Source: Gallaecimonas sp. GXIMD4217
GTDB lineage: Bacteria > Pseudomonadota > Gammaproteobacteria > Enterobacterales > Gallaecimonadaceae
DNA length: 64,000 nt
Assembly (NCBI RefSeq): GCF_038087665.1
Contig: NZ_CP149925.1
Span: 1,922,870-1,986,869 of the forward strand
Direction: 5' to 3'
Shown here: positions 56,442-64,000 of the stretch, piece after piece
Numbering within the stretch: the first letter of the stretch is position 1
How the letters are laid out: each line of letters begins with the position of its first letter
The notes under the pieces: model-generated
Told to the model about the DNA's origin: nothing
Database searches by the model: none
Seen by the model: the letters and a program-made list of their open reading frames with translations, nothing else
Program-made: the position numbers and the translations under genes

Positions 56442-57497
56442 ATGTCCCTGCCCTTCGTGATCCGTGCCGGTAAAAAAGCCAAGGCCAAACTGCTCAAGGA
56501 CGGCTTCCACCAGGACCAGTTCGGCGCCATGCTGGGCGCCTCCGGTGGTCCCAAGTGGTTCATCCTGGCCGGCCTGGACCGCTATCTGGCCGGGGAGTTC
56601 TGGCCGGGCCGGGACAGGCCCCTGCAACTGCTGGGCTCCAGCGCCGGCGGCTGGCGCATGGCCGCCCATGCCTGCGCCGAGCCGGTGGCGGCCATAGCGC
56701 GTTTTCGCGATCACTACCACCGGCTGACTTACGCCGAGGACGCCAGCGCCGCCGATGTCACCGCCTCCAGCAAGGCCATGATCGATACCCTGCTGGGCAA
56801 GGGCGGCAGCGGACAGATCCTGGCCAACCCGATCATGAAGCTGCACCTGATCACCGCCGGTTGCCGCGGCCCCCTGGCCAGCGACAGCAGGGGCCTGCAG
56901 CTGCCGGGCCTGGGCCTGGCGGCCCTGGCCAACCTGGTTCACCGCCGCAGCCTGGGCGCCTTCTTCTCAAGGGGGGTCTTTCATGTGGATGACAGGCCGC
57001 ACTGGCTGGAAACGGGCGATCTGCCCACCGAATACCTGAGGCTGACCGAGACCAGCCTGCCCCTGGCCCTGGAGGCCACCGGCGCCATTCCGCTGGTGCT
57101 ACAAGGGGTGCGCGGCATCCCCGGCTCCCGGCATAGGGTGCATAGGGACGGCGGCATCATCGACTACCACTTCGACATGCAACTCAGGCCGGACGGCCTG
57201 GTGCTCTATCCCCACTTCTACAGCCACCCGATCCCGGGCTGGTTCGACAAGGGCCTGACATGGCGCAAGCCCAAGGCCGCCCACTACGACAACGTGGTGA
57301 TACTGGCGCCCCATCCCGAGCTGGTGGCCGGCCTGCCCGGGGGCAAGCTCAGTGACAGGACGGATTTCGCTCGCCTGACCGACGCCGAGCGCATCGCCTG
57401 CTGGCAGCAGGTCATGGACGCCGGCGAGCGGATGGCCGAGGCCTTCGCCAACAGCCTCAGGAGCGGGAGCTGGACCCGGGCGCTGGCAGACTATTGA
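56442..57497 (+). CDS. Patatin-like phospholipase family protein
   Basis: A 351-residue patatin-fold lipase. The nucleophile is in LLGSSAGGWRM (G-x-S-x-G) and the catalytic Asp in VHRDGGIIDYHF (the DG(G) dyad motif). A glycine-rich oxyanion segment, MLGASGGPKW, precedes them. It is predicted to hydrolyse lipid acyl esters in the cytosol, since there is no signal peptide. The ATG at 56442 is chosen; the frame extends 25 residues upstream without features. Its 3' end overlaps the convergent STAS-like gene by 41 bases. Confidence 0.87.
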   Translation: MSLPFVIRAGKKAKAKLLKDGFHQDQFGAMLGASGGPKWFILAGLDRYLAGEFWPGRDRPLQLLGSSAGGWRMAAHACAEPVAAIARFRDHYHRLTYAEDASAADVTASSKAMIDTLLGKGGSGQILANPIMKLHLITAGCRGPLASDSRGLQLPGLGLAALANLVHRRSLGAFFSRGVFHVDDRPHWLETGDLPTEYLRLTETSLPLALEATGAIPLVLQGVRGIPGSRHRVHRDGGIIDYHFDMQLRPDGLVLYPHFYSHPIPGWFDKGLTWRKPKAAHYDNVVILAPHPELVAGLPGGKLSDRTDFARLTDAERIACWQQVMDAGERMAEAFANSLRSGSWTRALADY

Positions 57498-57849
57498 GCC
57501 AGAGCCAGGCCTCTTCGGTGGCCTCGGGGGCGAACAACCGCACCGGGCAGTGCATCAGGGGCGCGAACAGGGTCAGGGCCCAGTTCAGCCAGGCCGGGCC
57601 GCCCACCAGAGCCAGGCCGGCGAAGCCGTTCCAGTGGCTGAGGCCGAGCCGGGCGTCGTCCCAGAGCGCCCTGGGGCTGAAGCCCTGGAAGGTCTCGTCG
57701 ATGATCAGCATCACCAGCACATGGGGATGGTCGACCAGGGCCTTGTCGATGGCCGGCACCAGCACCCGCTGGTAGTCATCGTGGCTGATATGGTCGCTCA
57801 GGTGGAAAGCCAGGGCGTTGCCTTGGCTCCTGGGCAGGGCGGTGATCAT
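57457..57849 (-). CDS. STAS/SpoIIAA-like domain protein
   Basis: A 130-residue protein of the SpoIIAA-like (DUF3478) family. It starts MITALPRSQGNALAFHLSDHISHDDYQ, with the core VLVMLIIDETFQGFSPRALWDD, and ends in a basic tail. These proteins have a STAS-like fold, and some bind lipids (CRAL-TRIO-like). The function is unknown. It overlaps the patatin gene tail to tail and is divergent from tpiA across 65 bp. Confidence 0.85.
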   Translation of the reverse strand: MITALPRSQGNALAFHLSDHISHDDYQRVLVPAIDKALVDHPHVLVMLIIDETFQGFSPRALWDDARLGLSHWNGFAGLALVGGPAWLNWALTLFAPLMHCPVRLFAPEATEEAWLWLNSLPAPGSSSRS

Positions 57850-57914
57850 GGCGGTTCCTTGTGTGGTATCCTCTCGCCCCATAATCATAACCCCTACAAA
57901 GAACAGGAGTACGG

Positions 57915-58679
57915 ATGCGACGTCCTCTGGTAATGGGTAACTGGAAGCTGCACGGCACCAAGGCCAGTGTGGAGAAGTTACTGATCGAACTCATGGTCAC
58001 CGCCAACGAAGCTCATCAGGTCGATGTGGTGGTCTGCCCGCCGGTGATCTTCCTGGGCCAGGCCGAGCGCCTGCTGCGCTATTCCAACATCGAGCTGGGC
58101 GCCCAGAACATCGACTTCAACCGCCAGGGTGCCTTCACCGGCGAGGTGTCGCCGCAGATGCTGGAGGAGTTCGGCGTCAAGTACGTGATCGTCGGCCATT
58201 CCGAGCGCCGCAGCCTGCACCGGGAGAACGACGAGCTGGTGGCCCGCAAGTTCGAAGCGGTCAAGGATGCCGGCCTTATCCCCGTACTCTGTGTTGGCGA
58301 AACCGCCAGCGAGCGCCATAACGACGAAACCCAGGACGTGATCCGCCACCAGCTGGACGCGGTGTTCAAGCGCTGTGGCAAAAAGGCCTTCGACAACGCC
58401 GTCATCGCCTACGAGCCGGTCTGGGCCATCGGCTCCGGCCAGGCCGCCACCCCCCTGGAAGCCCAGCAGGTGCACGCCTTCATCCGCCAGCACCTGGCCA
58501 AGCAGGACTCGGCCAGCAGCGACGCCATCCGCATTCTCTACGGCGGCTCCGTCAAGGCCAGCAACGCCAGGTCCCTGTTCATGATGGACGACATAGACGG
58601 TGCCCTGGTGGGCGGCGCCTCCCTGGATGCCGGCGAGTTCAGCAGCATCTTCCACAACGCCATCGCCGATCTGGCCTGA
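57915..58679 (+). CDS. tpiA: Triosephosphate isomerase
   Basis: A 254-residue TIM-barrel enzyme that interconverts dihydroxyacetone phosphate and glyceraldehyde-3-phosphate in glycolysis. Catalytic residues are intact: Lys in MGNWKLHG, His in VIVGHSERRS and Glu in AYEPVWAIGSG. The phosphate-binding YGGSVKASN is present. An AACAGGAG ribosome-binding site precedes the ATG. A strong terminator follows. Confidence 0.97.
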   Translation: MRRPLVMGNWKLHGTKASVEKLLIELMVTANEAHQVDVVVCPPVIFLGQAERLLRYSNIELGAQNIDFNRQGAFTGEVSPQMLEEFGVKYVIVGHSERRSLHRENDELVARKFEAVKDAGLIPVLCVGETASERHNDETQDVIRHQLDAVFKRCGKKAFDNAVIAYEPVWAIGSGQAATPLEAQQVHAFIRQHLAKQDSASSDAIRILYGGSVKASNARSLFMMDDIDGALVGGASLDAGEFSSIFHNAIADLA

Positions 58680-58695
58680 CTTGGCCCTGGATCCC

Positions 58696-58722
58696 AAAGG
58701 GCGGCCTTGGCCGCCCTTTTTT
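58696..58722 (+). terminator. Rho-independent terminator of tpiA
   Basis: AAAGGGCGGCC / TT / GGCCGCCC followed by T6, about 18 bases after the tpiA stop. Confidence 0.88.
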
Positions 58723-58739
58723 ATTGCTGGATTTCAGGC

Positions 58740-58770
58740 AAAAAAAATGGGCGGCCCAAAAGAGCCGCCC
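58740..58770 (-). terminator. Minus-strand terminator without an assigned gene
   Basis: A GGGCGGC / CCAAAAGA / GCCGCCC hairpin with a seven-base T-run on the minus strand only. There is no recognisable minus-strand gene upstream of it, so it hints at a small minus-strand transcript from the 58.8-59.0 kb region. Confidence 0.6.
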
Positions 58771-58821
58771 TATGCGTCCATAAAGATCCCCAGGGATGAT
58801 CCAGGTTCACTCTATCTTGCC

Positions 58822-58939
58822 GCGGTGACGCAAGGCGCCTACCACGAGATATCTGTCTCTCCCTCTCCCTTGCCTGGCCTGCCGAGCTAACGACAAAACC
58901 GGTGCAGATATCCGTGGCGGCAAATTCCTGCGTCACCGC
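58822..58939. repeat. Long imperfect inverted repeat
   Basis: The left arm (58822-58855) and right arm (58905-58939) match as inverted copies in three blocks: GCGGTGACGCA, CCACG and GATATCTG. The blocks are separated by unmatched stretches, with a 49-base loop between the arms. The structure could be an RNA hairpin, a paired operator or the relic of a small mobile element. Confidence 0.75.
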
Positions 58940-58963
58940 AAGACCGAGGTTGCCCCCTGGCGT

Positions 58964-58988
58964 CATGACGGGCATGATATGGGCATGA
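58964..58988 (+). promoter_or_regulatory. Three phased CATGA words upstream of the regulator
   Basis: CATGA occurs at 58964, 58973 and 58984, the last two inside GGGCATGA repeats 11 bases apart. Direct repeats about one helical turn apart are typical binding sites for OmpR/ToxR-type winged-helix proteins, so autoregulation is possible. This is inference. Confidence 0.35.
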
Positions 58989-59037
58989 GATTTTTGTGAT
59001 CTTTTTATTTTTCCAACAATTTCAAAAACATAAGAAA

Positions 59038-61161
59038 GTGGAAAACATCTCGACGCTGACATCGGATAACCAGGCCAGGGCCTTCATACTGGGTGAATGG
59101 CTGGTGAGGCCGGACCTGAACCTGCTGATCCAGGGCGACCAGGAGGTCGCCCTGGAGCCCCGCGCCATGGTGTTGCTGGAGGCCCTGGCCCGCCAGGCCG
59201 GCGAGGCGGTGAGCCGGGAGGCACTGCTGGATGAAGCCTGGCCCGACATCATCGTCTCCGACAACGCGTTGAACCAGTTCATCGTCAAGCTCAGGCGTGC
59301 CCTGGGCGACGACGCCAAGAACCCTTCCTATATCGTCACCGTACCCAAGAAAGGTTACAGGTTGATTGCCAAGGTCGAGGAAGCCCGGCTCAATGCCGTG
59401 CATATCCCTTCGGCCCTGAAAAGCGAGCCCACCGCCAAGCCCAGGCGCAGGCTGCTGTGGCTGTACAGCCTGGGCGTGCTGGTACTGATGCTGCCGCTGT
59501 TGCTGCGCCTGTTCACCGAGCTGGCCTGGAACCAGGGCTTCGAGCAGCGCATTCCCCTGACCTCCCTGCCGGGCACCGAAGAAGAGGCCCGCTTCAGGCC
59601 CGGCGACAATGCCATCGTCTTCGTCAACCACAACGACCGGACCAGCGGCCTCTATTACCAGAAGATGCCGGATCAGGGTGCCAAGTCTCTGCGCGAGCCC
59701 CAGGTACTGCTGGAGTCCCCCCATCACCTGTTCCGCTCCCCGGACTGGTCACCGGACGGCAGCCGCCTCATCTACATCAGCCAGACCCGGGACCAGTGCG
59801 AGATCCACATGGCCCGCTTCCAGGAAAGCCCGCCGGCCCTGACCGAGGCCCGCAAGGTCGCCGACTGCCGCCTGGAAAACCCCCATACCATGGTGCGCTT
59901 CGGCGAAGACGAGAACACCATCCTCTACAACCACAGGGACAGCCAGGCCCAGCCCTACCGGATCTACCGCAAGCGCCTGTCCACGGGCCGCCGGCTGCAA
60001 CTGACCAACCCGGTGGAGCCCGGTGCCGGCGATATCTATTTCGTGCTGTCGGAGGATCACCTTCAGCTGGCGGTGCTGCGCGCCCGGCAATGGCCGGCCC
60101 AGGAGCTGCACTTCCTCAACCCCAAGCATGGCGACAATCTGCCCAACAGCTACATCATCCATATATCCGGTGGCCTGCACCGCTATGGCTTCTCCTGGGC
60201 CGAGGATCTTCGCCACTATTACATGATGGATGTCCCCGGCAAGCTGGAGCGGGTCGACAGCAACCTGCTGTCCCAGACCCTGGTCGAGGACGAGCCCGTC
60301 CACAGCCCGCTTTACGACAGCGGCCAGGATCAACTGCTGGTGGTCCAGGGCGATCTGGACAGGGACATCTACCGCATGGACAACCCCCTGCTGTTCCCGG
60401 ACGCCAAGCCCCAGGGCCTGCTGGTCTCGGATGCCGACGACCACTCCCCCAGCTTCGGCCAGGACGGCGAGATCTATTTCGCCTCCAGGCGCAGCGGCAA
60501 GAGCCAGTACTGGCGGCTCAGCCACGGTATCCAGCTGCAGCTGACCGACCTGGACGAGGAGATCCGCCTCAGCCAGCTGCAACTGGGCGGTGAACAGCTC
60601 ACCGCCGGCACCGAGGAGGGTATCGTCCTGCTCGGCGCCGCCGACAACCTCTGGGATCTGGAGCCGATCCTCACGGACTACAAACCCGTCAATGCCAGGC
60701 TGAGCACCGACGGCCAATACCTCTATTTTGCCTCCGAACACAGCGGCGACTGGCAGCTCTGGCGCCGCCACAGCGCCAGCGGCGAGCTGGAGCAGATCAC
60801 CGCCAGCGGTGGCTTCTGCGGCCAGACCGACGCCAAGGGCCGCTACCTCTACTTCACCCGCTTCCACCTGCCCGGCCTGTGGCGCCACGACCTCGAGACA
60901 GGTACCGAGCAGCAGGTGGAGGCCAACATCGCCTGGCAGCGCTGCGATGCCTGGCAGCTCACCGAGGGCGGCGTCTATTACCTGACCGAGGACACCGGCC
61001 AGGAGATCCAGCGTTTCGACCTCCACGCCAAGCGCATCGACCGGGTGCTGCGCCTGCCCAACGGCTACAGCGCGCAATTTTCGGTCAGCCCGGACGAAAA
61101 AAGCCTGCTTTTTACCAAGCCAAAGGCGTTCCAATCGGATCTGGTGTTATTCAGACGTTAA
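59038..61161 (+). CDS. ToxR/CadC-like membrane-bound transcriptional regulator with beta-propeller sensor
   Basis: A 707-residue protein from a GTG at 59038 (an alternative GTG at 58996 adds 14 residues). The N-terminal about 100 residues are an OmpR/ToxR winged-helix DNA-binding domain (LEPRAMVLLEALARQAGEAVSR, then YIVTVPKKGYRLIA). A single transmembrane segment follows at about residues 140-163 (LLWLYSLGVLVLMLPLLLRLF, within one helix). The periplasmic about 540 residues form TolB/WD40-like blades with SPDGSRLIYIS-type repeats. It resembles CadC-type one-component sensors, in which the outer domain detects a signal and the cytosolic domain binds DNA. The ligand is unknown. Confidence 0.85.
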   Translation: MENISTLTSDNQARAFILGEWLVRPDLNLLIQGDQEVALEPRAMVLLEALARQAGEAVSREALLDEAWPDIIVSDNALNQFIVKLRRALGDDAKNPSYIVTVPKKGYRLIAKVEEARLNAVHIPSALKSEPTAKPRRRLLWLYSLGVLVLMLPLLLRLFTELAWNQGFEQRIPLTSLPGTEEEARFRPGDNAIVFVNHNDRTSGLYYQKMPDQGAKSLREPQVLLESPHHLFRSPDWSPDGSRLIYISQTRDQCEIHMARFQESPPALTEARKVADCRLENPHTMVRFGEDENTILYNHRDSQAQPYRIYRKRLSTGRRLQLTNPVEPGAGDIYFVLSEDHLQLAVLRARQWPAQELHFLNPKHGDNLPNSYIIHISGGLHRYGFSWAEDLRHYYMMDVPGKLERVDSNLLSQTLVEDEPVHSPLYDSGQDQLLVVQGDLDRDIYRMDNPLLFPDAKPQGLLVSDADDHSPSFGQDGEIYFASRRSGKSQYWRLSHGIQLQLTDLDEEIRLSQLQLGGEQLTAGTEEGIVLLGAADNLWDLEPILTDYKPVNARLSTDGQYLYFASEHSGDWQLWRRHSASGELEQITASGGFCGQTDAKGRYLYFTRFHLPGLWRHDLETGTEQQVEANIAWQRCDAWQLTEGGVYYLTEDTGQEIQRFDLHAKRIDRVLRLPNGYSAQFSVSPDEKSLLFTKPKAFQSDLVLFRR

Positions 61162-61218
61162 AATAAGTACCGCCCCGTCGCTTTTCTTAATCCCAGCTAA
61201 ACTGTCCAGAACATTTGC

Positions 61219-61248
61219 TTGGCAGCCTGTTTTTGCTTTGCCTACAAT
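61219..61248 (+). promoter_or_regulatory. Predicted promoter of the OmpA-like gene
   Basis: TTGGCA (61219-61224), an 18-base spacer and TACAAT (61243-61248), giving a leader of about 50 bases before the ATG. Strong-looking boxes suit an abundant outer membrane protein. Confidence 0.5.
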
Positions 61249-61302
61249 TTCTCCCGAACAACACCAAGAAGTTCTTTTTTTGCCTTTGGCAAGGGAGTTA
61301 AT

Positions 61303-62361
61303 ATGAACAAAGTTAGCGCTTTTCGTTTTTCTGTGGTTGCCGCCCTGGTGACCCTGTCCCTGAATGCTCAAGCCGATGTCACCAAAGAAGATTTGGCCGG
61401 TCGCGTCTATGTCGGTGGTCACGTCAACATGATGGATCTGGACAGCGATCGCATGGCCAAATCCCACGAGATGGCTCAGGATTTCAAAACCTTTGCCCCC
61501 GGTGTTGAACTGGGTTATCGCATCAGCAATGACTGGGAAGTTCGCGGCTATTACGATTATGTTCAGGCCGATCTGAAAAACCACTCCAGCAGTGCCTATG
61601 GTGAAAGTTTCGGTGCCGATGTCATTTATAACTTCACCAACAATTTCTACGGCCTGGTCGGTATCAACCGCACCAATGTCGAGCAGATGCACGACAGCTT
61701 CGCCCGCCTGGGTGCCGGTTACCGTACCTTCTTCAACGACAACCTGGCCTTCCGTGCCGAAGTGGCCGCCCAGCAGGACGACAGCGACTTCACCGACTAT
61801 GTCGCCGGCATCGGCCTGCAGTACTTCTTCGGTGGCAAGCCCGCCCCGGCGCCGGTGAAGGCCCCCGAGCCCAAGCCCGAGCCGGTGGTCATGGACTCCG
61901 ACAACGACGGCGTACCGGACGACAAGGACGCCTGCCCCGGCACCCCGGCCCAGTACCAGGTGGATGCCCGTGGCTGCACCAAGTACGACACCGAGACCGT
62001 GACCGAGAAGCTGCTGGTCAACTTCGACAACAACTCGGCCCTGGTCAAGCCCCAATACTTCGGTGAAATACAGCGCATCGCCAAGTTCATGAAGGCCTTC
62101 CCGAAACTGGACGTGGTCATCGAAGGTCACACCTCCGCCCCCGGCAAGGCCAGCTACAACCTGACCCTGTCCGAGCGCCGCGCCCAGGCCGTGGGTGAAG
62201 TCCTGGCCAGCGAATTCGGCATCGACCGTGCCCGCATCAAGACCGTCGGCTACGGCGAGACCCGCCCAGTCATGGCCGGCAGCAGCAAGGAGGCCAATGC
62301 CGCCAACCGCCGCATCGAGGCCAAGCTGTCTGCGACCCGCAAGGTCGAAGTCACCAAGTAA
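61303..62361 (+). CDS. OmpA-family outer membrane protein
   Basis: A 352-residue protein. A signal peptide (MNKVSAFRFSVVAALVTLSLNAQA, cut after Ala) precedes an N-terminal eight-stranded beta-barrel of about 170 residues with many alternating aromatic strands. A proline-rich hinge with APAPVKAPEPKPEP follows, then a thrombospondin type 3-like acidic loop DSDNDGVPDDKDACPGTP. The C-terminal OmpA peptidoglycan-binding domain has VVIEGHTSAPGKASYN, then LSERRAQAVGEVL. It ties the outer membrane to the wall. A TAAGGGAG-type ribosome-binding site precedes the ATG. Confidence 0.92.
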   Translation: MNKVSAFRFSVVAALVTLSLNAQADVTKEDLAGRVYVGGHVNMMDLDSDRMAKSHEMAQDFKTFAPGVELGYRISNDWEVRGYYDYVQADLKNHSSSAYGESFGADVIYNFTNNFYGLVGINRTNVEQMHDSFARLGAGYRTFFNDNLAFRAEVAAQQDDSDFTDYVAGIGLQYFFGGKPAPAPVKAPEPKPEPVVMDSDNDGVPDDKDACPGTPAQYQVDARGCTKYDTETVTEKLLVNFDNNSALVKPQYFGEIQRIAKFMKAFPKLDVVIEGHTSAPGKASYNLTLSERRAQAVGEVLASEFGIDRARIKTVGYGETRPVMAGSSKEANAANRRIEAKLSATRKVEVTK

Positions 62362-62377
62362 ATTGCTTATCGATGGC

Positions 62378-62403
62378 AAGGGGGGCTATGCTCCCCTTTT
62401 TTT
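62378..62403 (+). terminator. Terminator of the OmpA-like gene
   Basis: AAGGGG / CCCCTT hairpin (loop GGCTATGCT) followed by a T-run. The next gene begins 15 bases later, so read-through is possible. Confidence 0.65.
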
Positions 62404-62417
62404 ATGGGAGAAAAGGG

Positions 62418-63035
62418 ATGCGCAAGCCCCTTCGCTGGCTGGTCCAGGGCATGCTGGTGCTGGCCCCGGTGATCCTGACCTTTTACATGCTTTGGGCCCT
62501 GTACCGCTTCCTGGAGCAGAACATCTTCACCCCTGTTGGCAACTGGCTGCTGCCCCTGCTGGGGATCTCGCCGCCACAATGGCTGATGGCGCCCCTGGGC
62601 ATGGTGTTGGCACTGCTGCTGGTGATGCTGGTGGGCATGCTCACCGGCAACTTCCTGGGCGGGCGCCTGCTGCGCCTGGTGGACGGCGCCCTGTCGCGCA
62701 TGCCGCTGGTCAAGCTGCTCTACAGCGCCATCAAGGACGTGTTGACTGCCATCTTCGGCGAGGACAGGCGCTTCAGCAATCCGGTACTGGTGACCCTGGG
62801 TGAAGGGGTGCAGCTGATCGGCTTCATGACCCGGGACAACATGGCCGAGCTGGCCCTGGACGACCACGTGGCCGTCTACCTGCCCCAGTCCTTCAACTTC
62901 GCCGGCAACCTGATCCTGGTGCCCCGCGACAAGGTCCAGCCCCTGGCCGTCAGTGCCGGCGACGTGCTGCCGCTGGTGGTGGCCGGTGGCGTGTCAAAAC
63001 AGAACGGCAACGGCTCATCGCAGAAGCCTTGCTAG
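62418..63035 (+). CDS. DUF502 inner-membrane protein
   Basis: A 205-residue protein with two transmembrane helices (about residues 7-30 and 51-74). The DUF502 signature is LVDGALSRMPLVKLLYSAIKDVLTAIFGEDRRF, followed by GLGFMTRDN-like (IGFMTRDNMAEL) and PSSFNFAGN-like (LPQSFNFAGNLILVPRD) loops. The family is of unknown function and widespread in Gram-negative bacteria. The ATG at 62418 follows GGGAGAAAAGGG. The final residues (NGSSQKPC) are low-complexity and end in Cys. Confidence 0.85.
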   Translation: MRKPLRWLVQGMLVLAPVILTFYMLWALYRFLEQNIFTPVGNWLLPLLGISPPQWLMAPLGMVLALLLVMLVGMLTGNFLGGRLLRLVDGALSRMPLVKLLYSAIKDVLTAIFGEDRRFSNPVLVTLGEGVQLIGFMTRDNMAELALDDHVAVYLPQSFNFAGNLILVPRDKVQPLAVSAGDVLPLVVAGGVSKQNGNGSSQKPC

Positions 63036-63087
63036 GAAAAGGCCAAGAGGCCATGCTGTTGCCAATCAAAACAACAGGTAACAACAG

Positions 63088-64000
63088 ATGGTCTCGAAAA
63101 AACTCCTGGTCGGCGCCGCCGTTTCCCTGGCGCTGGCCGGCTGCAGCCAGAACATCCAGGCGCCCCAGGCCCCCGTCGCCCAGCTCCAGATGCAGGGCCA
63201 ATCCCAGGCCCTGCAGGCCCTGGTCGATGAATTCATCCCCGCCCTCTGGGAACAGTACCCCACCTGGGCACTCTACGTGGGTTACTACCGGCACGCCGGT
63301 GAGCTGCCCATCCCGAATGCCGAGGGCCGCGCCAGGCAGCTGGCCTTTGCCGATACCTGGCTGAAGCGCTTCGACGCCATCGATGCCAGCCAACTGCCGG
63401 CCAGCGAGCAGATCGACCTCAAGCTGATCCAGAACCAGCTCCGGGGCATCCGCTTCGGCATCAATGAACTCAAGAGCTGGCAGTGGAACCCGGCCCAATA
63501 CAACGTGGCCGGCGTGCTGGCCAGGCTGCTGAACGAGGAATTCGCCCCCGAGGCCGAACGCCTGGGCCTGATGATCGGCCACCTGGAGCAGGTGCCGGCC
63601 TACTACGCCGCCGCCCGGGCCAGCATCCACAATCCGACCCTGGTCCACACCAGCCTGGCCATAGGCCAGAACCAGGGCGCCTTCAGCGTGCTCAACCAGG
63701 CCCTGCTGGACAGGGTCGCCGGCTCCGCCCTGAGCGCGGCCGACAAGCTACGTTTCGAGTCGGCCTACTGGCAGGCCAAGGCCGCCATCCAGAGCCATGT
63801 GCGCTGGCTGGAAGCCCTCAAGGGCCGGCTCGAAAAGGAAGGCGCCCGCTCCTTCCGCCTGGGCGAGGCCCTCTACGAGCAGAAGTTCGCCAACGACATC
63901 CAGTCCGGCCTGACCGCCAGGCAGATGTACCACAAGGCCCTGGCCGACAAGGAGCAGGTGCTTGGCGAGATGATCAAGCTCACCGACCAGCTCTGGCCCA
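63088..64000 (+). CDS. DUF885-family lipoprotein (partial, runs off window)
   Basis: The ATG at 63088 starts a frame open to the window end (304 codons visible). The signal peptide MVSKKLLVGAAVSLALAGC ends in a lipobox LAGC, so the protein is lipidated. The visible part (EFIPALWEQYPTWALYVGYYRHAGE, then LKRFDAIDASQLPASEQIDLKLI) is helical and matches the start of DUF885 proteins, which are predicted zinc-dependent peptidase-like proteins. The catalytic HExxH-like region would lie beyond the window. It is 52 bp downstream of the DUF502 gene. Confidence 0.82.
   Translation, partial: MVSKKLLVGAAVSLALAGCSQNIQAPQAPVAQLQMQGQSQALQALVDEFIPALWEQYPTWALYVGYYRHAGELPIPNAEGRARQLAFADTWLKRFDAIDASQLPASEQIDLKLIQNQLRGIRFGINELKSWQWNPAQYNVAGVLARLLNEEFAPEAERLGLMIGHLEQVPAYYAAARASIHNPTLVHTSLAIGQNQGAFSVLNQALLDRVAGSALSAADKLRFESAYWQAKAAIQSHVRWLEALKGRLEKEGARSFRLGEALYEQKFANDIQSGLTARQMYHKALADKEQVLGEMIKLTDQLWP

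Larger units (their letters stand above)
58680..59037. other. 358-bp intergenic region before the ToxR/CadC-like regulator
   Basis: No protein gene is convincing here. The stretch holds the tpiA terminator, a minus-strand hairpin terminator, a long imperfect inverted repeat (58822-58939) and three CATGA words close to the regulator start. A minus-strand frame of 113 codons crossing it has no family resemblance and is not called. Confidence 0.7.

Noticed and set aside
58721-59062. 113-codon minus-strand frame upstream of the ToxR/CadC-like gene
   Set aside because: It crosses the inverted repeat and ends within the terminator region. It has no family resemblance or ribosome-binding site.

Overview
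The window is GC-rich, densely coded chromosomal DNA from a gammaproteobacterium. The order trp operon / trpH-yciO / scpAB / rluB / yciK / sohB / topA / cysB, with yciB and yciI nearby, mirrors the trp-topA-cysB neighbourhood of Enterobacterales and Alteromonadales/Aeromonadales relatives. My guess is an Alteromonadales/Aeromonadales-type genus (for example a Gallaecimonas-like bacterium); this is inference from synteny and protein flavour only. No rRNA, tRNA or CRISPR array was seen.

Layout. 1-7.7 kb: secreted small proteins, glpK, an AraC regulator divergent from an AhpD-like peroxidase, an S9 peptidase and class I fumarase. 7.8-14.4 kb: pabB-nudL-sdaA and the transhydrogenase operon pntAB. 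14.4-26.8 kb: cysB, a membrane-anchored unknown, topA, astB, a dicarboxylate/amino-acid symporter, sohB, a VolA-type surface lipase with a predicted FadR box, yciK and a membrane-anchored glutaredoxin. 26.8-30.7 kb: rluB, scpB, scpA, yciO, trpH. 30.7-38.5 kb: a complete tryptophan operon headed by a DAHP synthase (aroF-like)-trpE-trpG-trpD-trpCF-trpB-trpA. It is preceded by two consecutive Trp-rich leader peptides, each with its own attenuator terminator. 38.5-41.1 kb: an S41 protease and a small MerR/quinone-reductase-like locus ending in a truncated NTF2-like gene.

41.06-44.45 kb is the foreign part. An ISAs1-family insertion sequence abuts an AT-rich stretch holding three attC-like recombination sites and three cassette-type genes, all on the minus strand, with no integrase. 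This is a CALIN, a cluster of attC sites lacking an integron integrase. One cassette encodes a SEC-C/HNH-like zinc protein and one a DUF2971-like protein.

44.6-64 kb: a divergent pair of GNAT/C39-peptidase and RimK-like ATP-grasp genes (predicted peptide-modification system), yciB, a VOC protein, Ap4A phosphorylase, yciI, a two-gene FGGY kinase/dehydrogenase operon, ldhA-cdd with an 87-bp tandem repeat derived from the cdd 3' end, an SPFH protein coupled to a 59-aa partner, a patatin-like lipase, tpiA, a large ToxR/CadC-like membrane regulator preceded by a structured intergenic region, an OmpA-type porin, a DUF502 membrane protein and the start of a DUF885 lipoprotein.

Strongest observations: the tandem trp attenuators, the integrase-less cassette cluster cut by an IS, the FadR-type box at the lipase promoter, the ATP-grasp/GNAT-C39 pair, and the duplicated cdd 3' ends.
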